NCBI GenBank assembly: GCA_017577365.1
Contig: PKRJ01000001.1
Span: 145,096 to 209,095, forward strand
Source of the DNA: Gammaproteobacteria bacterium
Lineage (GTDB): Bacteria > Pseudomonadota > Gammaproteobacteria > Steroidobacterales > Rariloculaceae
Direction: 5' to 3'
DNA: 64,000 nt
Shown here: piece after piece, positions 27,608 through 38,121 of the stretch
Numbering within the stretch: position 1 is the stretch's first letter
Layout: the number at the start of each line of letters is the position of its first letter
The notes under the pieces: model-generated
The model's input: only the letters and a program-made list of their open reading frames with translations
Databases searched by the model: none
What the model was told of the DNA's origin: nothing
Position numbers and translations under genes: made by a program

Positions 27608-27982
27608 ATGGCGACGGTGGAAAGCGGGCAGGTTCACGGCGGCGCGGCAAGCCACGGCCAGCAGCACCCGATCAAGATCTACATCGTGATCTGGGCACTG
27701 CTCTTCGTCTTCAGCGCGTTCTCGTATTTCACGGATTTTCTCGACCACGGCTGGCTGCGTTGGGGGCTGATCCTGCTCTTCATGTTCCTGAAGGCCGGCT
27801 TCATCGTCGCGATCTTCATGCATTTGGCGTGGGAGCGGCTCGCGCTGATCTACGCGATTCTGACGCCGCCGGTCGTGCTCTTGTTCCTGATCGCGCTGAT
27901 GGCCATCGAAGGAGACTACACGCTGCTGACACGGCTCGACTTCTTCTCCGAGCCGGCGCCGATCACCGCGTCCGAGCACTGA
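27608..27982 (+). CDS. Cytochrome c oxidase subunit IV (prokaryotic type)
   Basis: 124 residues, three membrane helices after a Gly/His-rich N-terminus. The LKAGFIVAIFMHLAWER segment is typical of bacterial CoxD/subunit IV proteins that stabilise the catalytic subunit. 7 bp after the second subunit III gene. Confidence 0.85.
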   Translation: MATVESGQVHGGAASHGQQHPIKIYIVIWALLFVFSAFSYFTDFLDHGWLRWGLILLFMFLKAGFIVAIFMHLAWERLALIYAILTPPVVLLFLIALMAIEGDYTLLTRLDFFSEPAPITASEH

Positions 27983-27993
27983 GGAAGAGAGCG

Positions 27994-28281
27994 ATGCTTC
28001 TCTGGTTTCTCGGTCTCGTCATCGCGCTCGTGATCTGGGCGCAAATCTGGAAGACGAACCCGACGATGGCGTTCGGCATCCTCATCGGCCTGCCGATCGC
28101 CTGGGTCGCATCGAAGCTCATCACACCCTATTTGACAGGAGTCGCGCCCGTGCCCGTCTGGCTACCGCCGCTGCCTTTCGCGATCGTTGCGGTCACGCTC
28201 TTCGTCTTCGGCGTCCTCGTGTGGATACGCGGAACGCGCGCGGAGCGTCAGCGCGTGCGCGAGGAACACCGAACCGAATGA
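27994..28281 (+). CDS. Small membrane protein at the end of the caa3 operon
   Basis: 95 residues, two or three hydrophobic helices and a basic C-terminus. No family recognised. 11 bp after subunit IV, same operon, so an accessory or assembly role is possible. It converges with dctM across an 88-bp spacer. Confidence 0.7.
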   Translation: MLLWFLGLVIALVIWAQIWKTNPTMAFGILIGLPIAWVASKLITPYLTGVAPVPVWLPPLPFAIVAVTLFVFGVLVWIRGTRAERQRVREEHRTE

Positions 28282-28369
28282 CACGGGGCCAGCCGCCCTC
28301 AGCGCATCGGCCGCCGATGCCGGCAACGGGTGCCGTCGTTCTAGAGCGCCGCTCTCGCCGGCGCGACGC

Positions 28370-29740
<1,371 letters not shown>

Positions 29741-29755
29741 CGCCGTCGTCTCCGC

Positions 29756-30325
29756 CTAGAGCTCCGCGGCCGCGGAATGGCTCACGCCGCCTGCGTCGCC
29801 GGCCCCGACGAGCTCGAGGATCCGTCGAATCAGCTCGGCGACGCCTTCGATCACGAGCAGGAGCGCGGTGAGCGGTATCGCGCTCTTCAAGAGCGGCACG
29901 AACGGATACGGCAAGCCGCCGGCTTCGCGCGAACCTTCGCGAATCCGCCACGACGTCTCGACGTAGTCCCAGCTCACCGCCAGGATGAATATCGAGACCG
30001 GCAGGAGCAGCAGCAGAATGCCGAGGACGTCGACGAGCGCTCGACGCTTGCGTGACAGACGCCGGTAGAGGATGTCCACTCTGACGTGCTCGTCGTGCTT
30101 CAGCGTGTACGCCGCGGCGAGCATGAAAACGAGCGCGTGCAGCCAGACGACGCCTTCCTGCATCCAGATCCAGCCGACGTCGAAGGCGTAACGCAGCACG
30201 ACGATGACGAACGTGCCGACGACCATCGGCACAGTGAGCCACGCGACGAGGTTGCCGGTCGTCTCGCTTACACGCTGCAGCGCAGCGCTCAGCCAGCGAA
30301 GCTTGTCGGCCGTCGTATCGTTCAA
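29756..30325 (-). CDS. dctQ: TRAP transporter small permease DctQ
   Basis: 189 residues, four membrane helices, with WMQEGVVWLHALVFMLAAAYTLKHDEHVRVDIL the family's core between helices 2 and 3. The start is uncertain: TTG 30325 is the only reasonable start downstream of the preceding gene's stop, and it lacks a clear ribosome site. 15 bp upstream of dctM. Confidence 0.85.
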   Translation of the reverse strand: MNDTTADKLRWLSAALQRVSETTGNLVAWLTVPMVVGTFVIVVLRYAFDVGWIWMQEGVVWLHALVFMLAAAYTLKHDEHVRVDILYRRLSRKRRALVDVLGILLLLLPVSIFILAVSWDYVETSWRIREGSREAGGLPYPFVPLLKSAIPLTALLLVIEGVAELIRRILELVGAGDAGGVSHSAAAEL

Positions 30326-30345
30326 CGGAGAGCGGAGATTGTCGT

Positions 30346-30672
30346 CTAGTGATCGTCCGGCTGGCGCGTGATTCGCTTCAGGAACACGCGCATTTCCTTC
30401 TCGGCCTGCTTGTCCCCCCGCCGCGCGGCGACGTCGATGCCTCGGCGATAAGCTTCGGCGGCGTCCCTCTCGCGGCCCGAATCGACGAGAATCCGGCCGA
30501 GCAATTTCCAGGCGGCAGAATAATCGGGGTCCTGCTCGACGGCAACCTGCGCATGCTCGAGCGCGCGATCGAGCACGCCGTCCGCGTGGTACCGTGCCGC
30601 GAGCGCGAGCCGCGCGGCGGGCCCGTCCTTGCCGGACGCGATCATGGCCTCGAGCTGCTCGATCATGCCCAT
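30346..30672 (-). CDS. Small TPR-repeat protein
   Basis: 108 residues with about two to three tetratricopeptide units (DRALEHAQVAVEQDPDYSAAWKLLGRI, then a DAAEAYRRGIDVA unit); a protein-binding scaffold. ATG 30672 is chosen because GGGAGGA lies 8 bp upstream; a TTG overlapping the trkA stop is possible. Lies between trkA and dctQ in one operon. Partner unknown. Confidence 0.8.
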   Translation of the reverse strand: MGMIEQLEAMIASGKDGPAARLALAARYHADGVLDRALEHAQVAVEQDPDYSAAWKLLGRILVDSGRERDAAEAYRRGIDVAARRGDKQAEKEMRVFLKRITRQPDDH

Positions 30673-30689
30673 CGGCTCGTCCTCCCGAC

Positions 30690-32054
30690 TCAACCCACCT
30701 CGAAGAGCCGCTCGACCTCGTCGATCTGCCGGCGATCGGCCATGAACAGAATGACATGATCGTCCGCCTCGATCACGAGATCATGATGCGCCATCAGCAC
30801 GGTCTCGCCGCGAACGACCGCGCTGATCGTCGCGCCGCGCGGCAAGCGGATCTCGCCGACGGCGCGCCCGACGACTTTCGACTCCTCCGGCGTTCCATGC
30901 GCGACGGCCTCGATCGCCTCGGCGGCGCCGCGTCGGAGCGAATGCACTTTGACGACGTCGCCGCGGCGGACGTGCGCGAGCAGCGTGCCGAGCGTGATTT
31001 GCTGCGGCGAGATCGCGACGTCGATCGTTCCCGACTCCACGAGCTCGGCGTACGCGGGCTTGTTGATCAGCGACATGACCTTGCGCGCGCCGAGTCGTTT
31101 CGCCAGCATCGCGGAGAGAATGTTCGCCTCCTCGGCGTTCGTCACCGCGACGAAGACGTCCGCGCTGTCGATATTCTCGTCGAGCAGGAGCTCTTCGTCC
31201 GCCGCGTCCCCGTGCAGCACGATGGCCTTGTCCAGGAGCTCCGCGATTTCCCTCGCTCGCTCCCATCGGCGCTCGATGACCTTGACGTTGTTCGTGTCCT
31301 CTAGCGCGCGGGCGAGCCGGAGCCCGATGTTGCCGCCGCCCGCGATCACGACCCTGCGCACCGGCTCGTCGAGCTTGCGCATCTCCGACAGCACGGTGCG
31401 GATATCCTTGCGAGACGCGATGAAGAAGACCTCGTCGCCTTCCTCGACGACGGTATCGCCGTCCGGGATGATGCCGCGCCCGCCGCGGTAGATCGCGACG
31501 ACGCGGCTCTCGACGTTCGGGATGTGCTGCGGCAGCTCGCGCAGCGGCCGGCCGACGAGGGCCCCGCCGCGATGAGCCTTCGCCGCGACGAGCCGCACGC
31601 GGCCGTCGGCGAACTCGAGCACCTGCAGCGCCCCGGGGAAATGGATCAGCTGCTCGATGTATTCCGTCACGAGCGCCTCGGGGCTGACGCAAACGTCGAC
31701 CGCGAGGCGATCCGTGCCGAAGAGCTCCGCGTGGCGGACATATTCGTTCGCGCGAATCCGTGCGATCTTCGTCGGCGTCTTGAACAGCGTGTACGCGACC
31801 TGGCACGCGATCATGTTGATCTCGTCGCTGTCCGTCAGCGCGATGATCATGTCCGCGTCGCGCGCGCCGGCGCGCTCGAGCACGTCGGGGTAAGCGGCGT
31901 TGCCGACGACGGTGCGGACGTCGAGCCGGTCCTGCAGCTCGCGCAGCACGTCGGGATTGCGGTCCACGATCGTGACCTCGTTCGCTTCTTCGCGGGCGAG
32001 GCTATAGGCGACCGTGGAACCGACTTGCCCGGCGCCGAGAATCAGTATGTTCAT
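30690..32054 (-). CDS. trkA: Trk potassium uptake regulator TrkA
   Basis: 454 residues: two NAD-binding RCK domains (NILILGAGQVGSTVA at the start, VIAGGGNIGLRLARAL near 230), each followed by a TrkA-C domain. Cytosolic gating subunit of the Trk potassium system; the channel subunit is not in the window. 3 bp after uvrD. Confidence 0.95.
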   Translation of the reverse strand: MNILILGAGQVGSTVAYSLAREEANEVTIVDRNPDVLRELQDRLDVRTVVGNAAYPDVLERAGARDADMIIALTDSDEINMIACQVAYTLFKTPTKIARIRANEYVRHAELFGTDRLAVDVCVSPEALVTEYIEQLIHFPGALQVLEFADGRVRLVAAKAHRGGALVGRPLRELPQHIPNVESRVVAIYRGGRGIIPDGDTVVEEGDEVFFIASRKDIRTVLSEMRKLDEPVRRVVIAGGGNIGLRLARALEDTNNVKVIERRWERAREIAELLDKAIVLHGDAADEELLLDENIDSADVFVAVTNAEEANILSAMLAKRLGARKVMSLINKPAYAELVESGTIDVAISPQQITLGTLLAHVRRGDVVKVHSLRRGAAEAIEAVAHGTPEESKVVGRAVGEIRLPRGATISAVVRGETVLMAHHDLVIEADDHVILFMADRRQIDEVERLFEVG

Positions 32055-32057
32055 GCG

Positions 32058-34214
32058 TCACATCAGCTCGAGATTCGCGTACGCGAGCACGAGCCATTTC
32101 GTGCCGCTGCGCTCGAAGTTCACCTGCACTCGCGCGTGCGCGCCGGAGCCTTCGGCGTTGAGGATCACGCCTTCGCCGAACTTGCCGTGCCGAACGCGCT
32201 GCCCGAGCCGGATGCCGCCCGGCAACGCGTCCCGGCCGGCGAACGCCGGGCGGTATATCGGCCGCGCGACGGCCATCGTCGGACGCACCTCCTCGAGGAG
32301 CTCCGGCGGAATCTCCCGAATGAAGCGCGACGGCGTCGCATAGCTCTCGAGGCCGTGCAGCCGGCGCTGCTCGGCATAGGTCAGATACAGGCGTCGCTTC
32401 GCCCGCGTGATGCCGACGTAGCAAAGCCGCCGCTCCTCCTCGAGGCCCTCGGGATCGTTCAGCGAGCGCTGGTGCGGAAAGAGCCCGTCCTCCATGCCGC
32501 ACATGAACAGCCACTCGAACTCGAGGCCCTTCGCCGAGTGCATCGTCATCAGCTGCACGCTGTCCTCGTACGGGCCGGCCTGGGCCGCGCCCGACTCGAG
32601 CACCGCGTAGGCGAGGAAGCTCAGGAGCGGCGGCATGTCCGATTCCTCGTCGGCGATCACGTCGCGCGCGGCGTTCACGAGCTCCTCGAGGTTCTCGACG
32701 CGCGCCTCGCCGCCGCCGTGCGGCTCCTTGCCGTAGTGAGCGATCAGCCCGCTGCGCTCGATGACGTGCGCGACCTGCTCGTGCAGCGGCAGATTGCGCG
32801 TATCCTGATCGAGCCTGTCGACGAGCTTCAGAAACTCCCAGAGGGCGTTGCTCGAGCGCTTCGGGAGCGCTTCCTGAGTGATGACGGCCGCGGCCGCCCG
32901 CCACAGGCTCGTGCCCGAGCGTCGTGCCTCGTCCCGCACGATGTCGATCGTCCGCGCGCCGATGCCGCGCGGCGGCATGTTCACGACGCGCTCGAACGAA
33001 GGATCGTCGTCGCGGTTCGCGATGAGCCGCAAGTACGCGAGCGCATCCTTGATCTCGGCGCGCTCGAAGAAGCGCATGCCGCCGTAGACGCGATACGGGA
33101 TGCCGGCCGCGAGCAGCGCTTCCTCGAAAACGCGCGATTGCGCGTTCGAACGATACAGCACGGCGATGTCTCGACGCCGCTCTCCGGCCGCGATCGCGTC
33201 CTGTATACGATTCACGACGAACTCGGCCTCGTCGCGCTCGTTGAACGCCGCGTAGACGCGAATCGGCTCACCCGCGCCGCCGTCGGTCCACAGGTTCTTG
33301 CCGAGACGCGACGCGTTGTTCGCGATCACCGCGTTCGCGGCATTCAGGATCGTCGCCGTGGAGCGGTAGTTCTGCTCGAGCCGGACGATGCGCGTGCCGG
33401 GGAAATCGCGCTGGAAGTGCTGCAGATTCTCGACGCGCGCGCCGCGCCAGCGGTAGATCGACTGATCGTCGTCGCCGACGATGAACGGGATACCGCTCTT
33501 GCCGGCGACGAGGCGGAGCCAGCGGTATTGAATCGCGTTCGTGTCCTGGAACTCGTCGACGAGGAGATGCTTGAAGCGGGCTCGATAGTGCTCGAGGAGA
33601 TCGGCGCGCTCCGTCAGGAGTTCGAGCGTGCGGAGCAGCAGCTCGCCGAAATCGACGAGCCCGGCCTCGTCGCAGAGCCTCTGATAGCGAGCATAGAGAT
33701 CGATCATCCGGCGCCGGCCCGCGTTGCCCTCGTCCTTCAGGTCCTTCGGGCGCAGGCCCTCGTCCTTCTGGGCATTCACGAACCACTGCACGTCGCGCGG
33801 CGCCCACTCGTGCTCGTCGAGATCGAGCGATCGGATCATGCGGCGGATCATCCGCAGCTGATCCTCCGAATCCATGATCTGGAACGTCTCGGGCAGGCCC
33901 GCTTCGCGCGCGTGAATGCGCAGCAGGCGATGCGCGAGGCCGTGGAACGTGCCGATCCAGAGGTTGCGGGTCGGGTAGCCGAGAAGCGCCTCGATCCTCT
34001 GGCGCATCTCCGCGGCGGCCTTGTTCGTGAACGTGACGGCGAGGATGTGCTGCGGCGCGACGCCTTCGACGCGCACGAGCCAGGCGACGCGGTGCACGAG
34101 CACGCGGGTCTTGCCGCTGCCGGCCCCGGCGAGGACGAGGGTCGGCTCCGCGCCGACGGTGACCGCCTCGCGCTGCGCCTCGTTCAACGGATCGAGAATG
34201 TCGGTGATGTCCAT
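32058..34214 (-). CDS. uvrD: DNA helicase II UvrD
   Basis: 718 residues, the normal length. Superfamily 1A helicase: VLAGAGSGKT (Walker A near residue 32), DEFQDTN, VGDDDQSIYRWRGA, and a late LMTMHSAKGLEFEW motif. Acts in nucleotide-excision and mismatch repair. ATG 34214 starts just before the conserved LNEAQREAV; longer starts would run into the palindromic element region. The C-terminus ends in a conserved UvrD-type tail. Confidence 0.95.
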   Translation of the reverse strand: MDITDILDPLNEAQREAVTVGAEPTLVLAGAGSGKTRVLVHRVAWLVRVEGVAPQHILAVTFTNKAAAEMRQRIEALLGYPTRNLWIGTFHGLAHRLLRIHAREAGLPETFQIMDSEDQLRMIRRMIRSLDLDEHEWAPRDVQWFVNAQKDEGLRPKDLKDEGNAGRRRMIDLYARYQRLCDEAGLVDFGELLLRTLELLTERADLLEHYRARFKHLLVDEFQDTNAIQYRWLRLVAGKSGIPFIVGDDDQSIYRWRGARVENLQHFQRDFPGTRIVRLEQNYRSTATILNAANAVIANNASRLGKNLWTDGGAGEPIRVYAAFNERDEAEFVVNRIQDAIAAGERRRDIAVLYRSNAQSRVFEEALLAAGIPYRVYGGMRFFERAEIKDALAYLRLIANRDDDPSFERVVNMPPRGIGARTIDIVRDEARRSGTSLWRAAAAVITQEALPKRSSNALWEFLKLVDRLDQDTRNLPLHEQVAHVIERSGLIAHYGKEPHGGGEARVENLEELVNAARDVIADEESDMPPLLSFLAYAVLESGAAQAGPYEDSVQLMTMHSAKGLEFEWLFMCGMEDGLFPHQRSLNDPEGLEEERRLCYVGITRAKRRLYLTYAEQRRLHGLESYATPSRFIREIPPELLEEVRPTMAVARPIYRPAFAGRDALPGGIRLGQRVRHGKFGEGVILNAEGSGAHARVQVNFERSGTKWLVLAYANLELM

Positions 34215-34278
34215 GTCGGGGTCGGCTGCCACCTTCGGGCCACGCGCCGCGTATTGTCGCCCATTAGCCGCGGCGGTG

Positions 34279-34396
34279 GGCCGTGTTCTCGTCATGCCTG
34301 TCTTGCCGGACCGCCGTGAATACTTCCCTGTAGGCTTCGGGCGCGCCATCCGTGGCGCGCACGATCCGGCAAAACAGGCATGACGAGAACACGGCC
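34279..34396. repeat. Nested palindromic element, copy 2
   Basis: Outer arms 34279-34310 and 34365-34396 are inverted, 32 bp with one mismatch. The interior has TCCCTGTAGGCTTCGG and then a hairpin GCGCGCCA-TCCG-TGGCGCGC (34341-34360) beside the right arm. The interior resembles copy 1 read on the other strand, but the outer arms differ. It lies between ctaB and uvrD. Confidence 0.88.
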
Positions 34397-34492
34397 ATTT
34401 GACGGCGGCAAGCGGTCAGCCGCAAGCCGCAAAATGGGCCCGATATCGGCGTGGAAAGCCCCGAAAAACGGCCTTTGCGCCGTCCTCCGAGG

Positions 34493-35407
34493 TCATTCCG
34501 GCCAGAGCAGCGGGATATAGTGGTCGACGAGCAGGAAGCTGAAGAGCGCGAGCAGGTAGCTGATCGAGTACGCGAACGTCTTCATCGCCGTATCCTGGCG
34601 AGGCCGGAACTTCAGCTGCAACGCGTACCCGAGAAAGCCCGCGCCGAGCGCGATCGCGCCGAGCAGGTACAGAAGGCCGCTCATGCCGGTCAGGTACGGC
34701 AGGAGCGACACGATGACGAGCAGGATCGTGTAGTAGATCACGAACGATTTCGTCATCTCGTCGCCGTACGCGACCGGAAACATCGGGATCTCGGCCTTCT
34801 CGTAGTCCCTGCGGCGGGCGATCGCGAGCGCCCAGAAATGCGGCGGCGTCCACGTGAAGATGATCAGGAACAGCAGCAGCGCGTAGCCGTCGACCTGGTT
34901 CGTCACCGCGGCCCACCCGAGCACGGGAGGCGCGGCGCCTGCCGCGCCGCCGATCACGATGTTCTGCGGCGTCGCGCGCTTCAAGTACGCCGTGTAGATC
35001 ACGGCGTAGCCGATCAGCGAAAGAAACGTGAGCGCCGCGGTCAGCGCATTCACGAAGACCGCGAGGATGCCGAGACCCGCGAGACCGAGCGCGAGCGCGA
35101 ACGCGAGCGCGTCGCGCTCGCCGATGCGGCCCGAAGGCAACGGACGCAGGCGGGTCCGCGCCATCTCGGCGTCGATCCGCTGATCGAGAACGTGATTGAT
35201 CGCCGCGGCGGATGCCGACGCGAGCGCGATGCCGAGACTGCCGAAGACGAGGACGTCCCACGGGACCATGCCGGGCGTGGCGAGGAACATCCCGACGATC
35301 GCCGTGAACACGAGCAGCCGTACGACCCCCGGCTTCGTCAGGGTGTAGTAATCCCGCCAGGTCGCCGCGGACCGCCCGTCAGAATCCGAATAGTCTCTTG
35401 TGAGCAT
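34493..35407 (-). CDS. ctaB: Protoheme IX farnesyltransferase (haem O synthase)
   Basis: 304 residues, UbiA-fold membrane prenyltransferase that makes haem O for oxidases. AAAINHVLDQRIDAEMARTRLRPL contains the first Asp motif; YLKRATPQNIVIGGAAGAAPP and TWTPPHFWALAI follow. The start overlaps the ctaA 3' end by 29 bp. Confidence 0.95.
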   Translation of the reverse strand: MLTRDYSDSDGRSAATWRDYYTLTKPGVVRLLVFTAIVGMFLATPGMVPWDVLVFGSLGIALASASAAAINHVLDQRIDAEMARTRLRPLPSGRIGERDALAFALALGLAGLGILAVFVNALTAALTFLSLIGYAVIYTAYLKRATPQNIVIGGAAGAAPPVLGWAAVTNQVDGYALLLFLIIFTWTPPHFWALAIARRRDYEKAEIPMFPVAYGDEMTKSFVIYYTILLVIVSLLPYLTGMSGLLYLLGAIALGAGFLGYALQLKFRPRQDTAMKTFAYSISYLLALFSFLLVDHYIPLLWPE

Positions 35408-36350
35408 TGACGATCGTCAGCAAAAGCACGGCGGCTCCGCCATTGTGCGCCACGGCGATCGATAACGGCACCCCGAAGACGACGATACTCACGCCGAGCG
35501 CGAGCTGCGCGGCGAGGGCCGCGAGCACGGCGCCGCCCGCGATTCGCCCGTCGGGACGCCGCAGGAGCGCGACCGCGAAGGCGAGCAGCAGCAGCGATGC
35601 GACGATCGCACCCAGTCGATGCGTGAAATGCACGGCGACGCGCGCCGGGTGATCGAGGACTCCGCCCTCGTAATCGATGCCGATCCCGCGCCACAGCACG
35701 AAGGCCTCGTCGAAGTCCGCGAGCTCGGGCCACCACTGGGTCTGGCACGTCGGGAAATCGGGGCAAGCGAGCGCCGCATAGTTCGCGCTCGTCCAGCCGC
35801 CGAGCGCGATCTGCAGCACGAGCGCGGCAGCCGCGGCGACCGCGAGAACCTTCAGCCGCGGGCTCGCGTCGAGCGGGCGCGCACGCCCCCGCGCGAGCCA
35901 GAACAGGAGCGACAGGGTCGCGAGGCCGCCGAGGAGATGCGCGACGACGATCAGGGGCTTCAGCAGCAGCGTCACGGTCCACATCCCGAGCAGCCCCTGG
36001 AAGACGACGAGGCCGGCGAGCATGAACGGGATGACGCGCGGCTGCTCCGGATCCTTGCGATTCAACCAGGCGAGCACTGCGAGCGTGACGCAGACGAGAC
36101 CGAGCGTGCTCGCGAGATAGCGATGGAACATCTCGCGCCACGCCTTGCCGGCGTCGAGCGGCCGCCCGTATTGGGCCTCCACGTCCGGAGGAATCGTGAG
36201 CGATTCGGTAACGAAGATCTCCCCGTAGCAGCCCGGCCAGTCGGGGCAACCCAAGCCCGCGTCGGTGAGCCTGACCCAGGCGCCGACCGTCACGACGATC
36301 AGCGCGAGCGCGCAACCGAAACGGGCGAGCCAAACGAATAGATTCGACAT
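35379..36350 (-). CDS. ctaA: Haem A synthase
   Basis: 323 residues, eight membrane helices in two halves. GAWVRLTDAGLGCPDWPGC is the conserved first loop with its cysteine pair; FHRYLAS, VVAHLLGG, FTHRLGA and VAHNGGA supply haem histidines. Converts haem O to haem A. ATG 36350 overlaps the preceding stop (ATGA). Confidence 0.94.
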   Translation of the reverse strand: MSNLFVWLARFGCALALIVVTVGAWVRLTDAGLGCPDWPGCYGEIFVTESLTIPPDVEAQYGRPLDAGKAWREMFHRYLASTLGLVCVTLAVLAWLNRKDPEQPRVIPFMLAGLVVFQGLLGMWTVTLLLKPLIVVAHLLGGLATLSLLFWLARGRARPLDASPRLKVLAVAAAAALVLQIALGGWTSANYAALACPDFPTCQTQWWPELADFDEAFVLWRGIGIDYEGGVLDHPARVAVHFTHRLGAIVASLLLLAFAVALLRRPDGRIAGGAVLAALAAQLALGVSIVVFGVPLSIAVAHNGGAAVLLLTIVNAHKRLFGF

Positions 36351-36928
36351 CAGCCTATCCGCGATGCGTCGAGCAGTCGCTCGAGATCCTTGAGCAGGCC
36401 TTCCTGGTCCGGCCGGGGAGGATAGCTCAAGACGAGGTTGCCGTGCGGATCGACGACATAGAGGCGACCGCCTTCCGCCGGCGGCACGCCCGCCGATACG
36501 AGCGCATCGGCGAACGCCTGATACGACGGCGTACCGATCGGCAGCGCCGCGAGCATGGGGTCGAGCGCCGCAAGCGGCTCCGGCTCCGGGCCGATATAGA
36601 TCCGCCGCATACGCGGCTGGTCCCGGCCGAGGCGGATATGGACCGCCGCGATCCGCGCGAGATCCTCGACGCAAGTCGTATCGCACGGCGCGGTGCGGAC
36701 ATAGATCAGCGACCATCGAGGCCCCCAGGCCGCGGCCTGGCCGTCCTCGCGATCCGCGCCGCTGTCGAGCGGCGGCAGCGGCACCGCCGGCTCCAACAGC
36801 GTCCGCTCCTCGTTGGCCATGCGCGGCAGCGCCGACGGATCGCCATAGTAGTAGAGAAGATAGGCCGCGACGATCGGCCCGAGGCACGCGAGCGCGACCA
36901 GGAGCGGCTCGAGCTTGAACCGTTTCAT
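36350..36928 (-). CDS. SCO-like thioredoxin-fold protein of the oxidase cluster
   Basis: 192 residues with one N-terminal membrane helix and a periplasmic domain. TAPCDTTCVEDL has a CxxxC pair like SCO copper chaperones, and LYVVDPHGNLVLSYPP supplies a His and the fold's late strand. Position between SURF1 and ctaA matches the uncharacterised gene of Pseudomonas cox clusters. A copper-delivery or thiol-reductase role in CuA assembly is likely but unproven. Confidence 0.75.
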   Translation of the reverse strand: MKRFKLEPLLVALACLGPIVAAYLLYYYGDPSALPRMANEERTLLEPAVPLPPLDSGADREDGQAAAWGPRWSLIYVRTAPCDTTCVEDLARIAAVHIRLGRDQPRMRRIYIGPEPEPLAALDPMLAALPIGTPSYQAFADALVSAGVPPAEGGRLYVVDPHGNLVLSYPPRPDQEGLLKDLERLLDASRIG

Positions 36929-37689
36929 GTCTTCCTCCGACGCAACGTGCGCCACGCGACCGCCACCGCGCCGCCGCCCGCGATCGAGCCGAACAGCCAC
37001 CATTGTGCCGCGTACGCCAGATGCTTCTCGGGCGTAAGGCTCGGGGCCGGAAGCTTTTGCACGTAGCCGTCGGGCTGCTCCGGGTCGAGCAGGAGCTGAT
37101 AACCGAACAGCGATCGCCCCAGAATCGTCTCGAGATCGCCCATCGTCGGAAAGCTGATCACGGTCAGGGGCGCGCGGGTCTCGGCCGTCGGGGCCTCGCC
37201 CAGGCGAAGCCCGGGAACCGGCAGCGCGTCGAGCATCCCCGTGACGGTGCGCGGCTCGCCGTCGACCGGCACCGCCGGCAGCACACGACGATCCGGGTTT
37301 GCCGGGATCCAACCCCGATTCACCATGAGCCACGGGCCGCCGTCGAGGGGCTCGAAAGGCGTCAGCACGTCGTAGCCGGCCGTGCCCTCGTGGACGATAT
37401 TGTCGACGAGGATCTGCCGTTCCGGCACGTATCGGCCCGCTACCTCGACGCGCGCGTAACGCAGCGACTCGCGCGCGGCATCCGACGTTCGAAGCCGGAT
37501 CGGCGCCTCGTTCGCGGCGAGCGCGACTCGCTCCATTAGCGCGCGGGCTTCTCCCGCCCTTCCGAGCTGCCAGAAGCCGAGCGACGCACAGACCATGGCC
37601 GCGACCGCAAGCAGTCCCACCGCGAGCAAGGGACGCGGAATGCCGGCATCGGCCGGCGGCGGCGCGTTAGAATGCGTAGGCTCTTGCAT
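36925..37689 (-). CDS. SURF1-family oxidase assembly protein
   Basis: 254 residues with an N-terminal and a C-terminal membrane helix. SLGFWQLGRAGEARAL and WLMVNRGWIPAN are family motifs, and YAAQWWLFG near the end is the conserved C-terminal segment. Helps insert haem a into subunit I. Overlaps the SCO-like gene by 4 bp. Divergent from the DUF2909 gene. Confidence 0.93.
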   Translation of the reverse strand: MQEPTHSNAPPPADAGIPRPLLAVGLLAVAAMVCASLGFWQLGRAGEARALMERVALAANEAPIRLRTSDAARESLRYARVEVAGRYVPERQILVDNIVHEGTAGYDVLTPFEPLDGGPWLMVNRGWIPANPDRRVLPAVPVDGEPRTVTGMLDALPVPGLRLGEAPTAETRAPLTVISFPTMGDLETILGRSLFGYQLLLDPEQPDGYVQKLPAPSLTPEKHLAYAAQWWLFGSIAGGGAVAVAWRTLRRRKT

Positions 37690-37802
37690 CGTTCAATCGA
37701 CGCCGCGCTTCGAGCGCGGCCCGCCGGGCGAGGCGATAGCGGCAGGGAAGCCGTTGCCGCGAAGACACCGAAGCTCGCACCGGCCCGGCTGGGAGCTGAC
37801 CA

Positions 37803-38021
37803 TTGGACCTGATCGTGCTCGTGCTGTTCTTCGGCGTCCTCGCTTCGCTTTTCGTCGCCCTCTGGTTCCTGCTGCGCTCGCGCGGCTCGTCGAAGGGATT
37901 GGCGAACGCGCTGACCGTTCGGATCGGGCTTTCCGTGCTGCTGTTCGTGCTGCTGATGGTCGCGTGGTACGCGGGGCTCATCAAGCCGCACGGGCTGCCG
38001 CCCGTGCCGCCGCGTCCCTGA
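37803..38021 (+). CDS. DUF2909 twin-transmembrane small protein
   Basis: 72 residues, two membrane helices and a Pro-rich tail. TTG 37803 is used because GGGAG lies about 8 bp upstream. The same kind of gene sits at this place in gammaproteobacterial cox clusters, here on the opposite strand to its neighbours. Function unknown. Confidence 0.75.
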   Translation: MDLIVLVLFFGVLASLFVALWFLLRSRGSSKGLANALTVRIGLSVLLFVLLMVAWYAGLIKPHGLPPVPPRP

Positions 38022-38121
38022 GGCCGGCTGGGTGGCGCGCCGCGCGGCACGCCCCGTCCATTCGAAGGAAGTGCGACGGCCCGCCACGGCGCCGCAAGCG
38101 CGTCGGCGGGCCGTCACGGCA

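Noticed and set aside
31524..34319. A 931-codon open frame opposite trkA and uvrD
   Set aside because: Composition of a shadow frame; both opposite genes have complete motifs.
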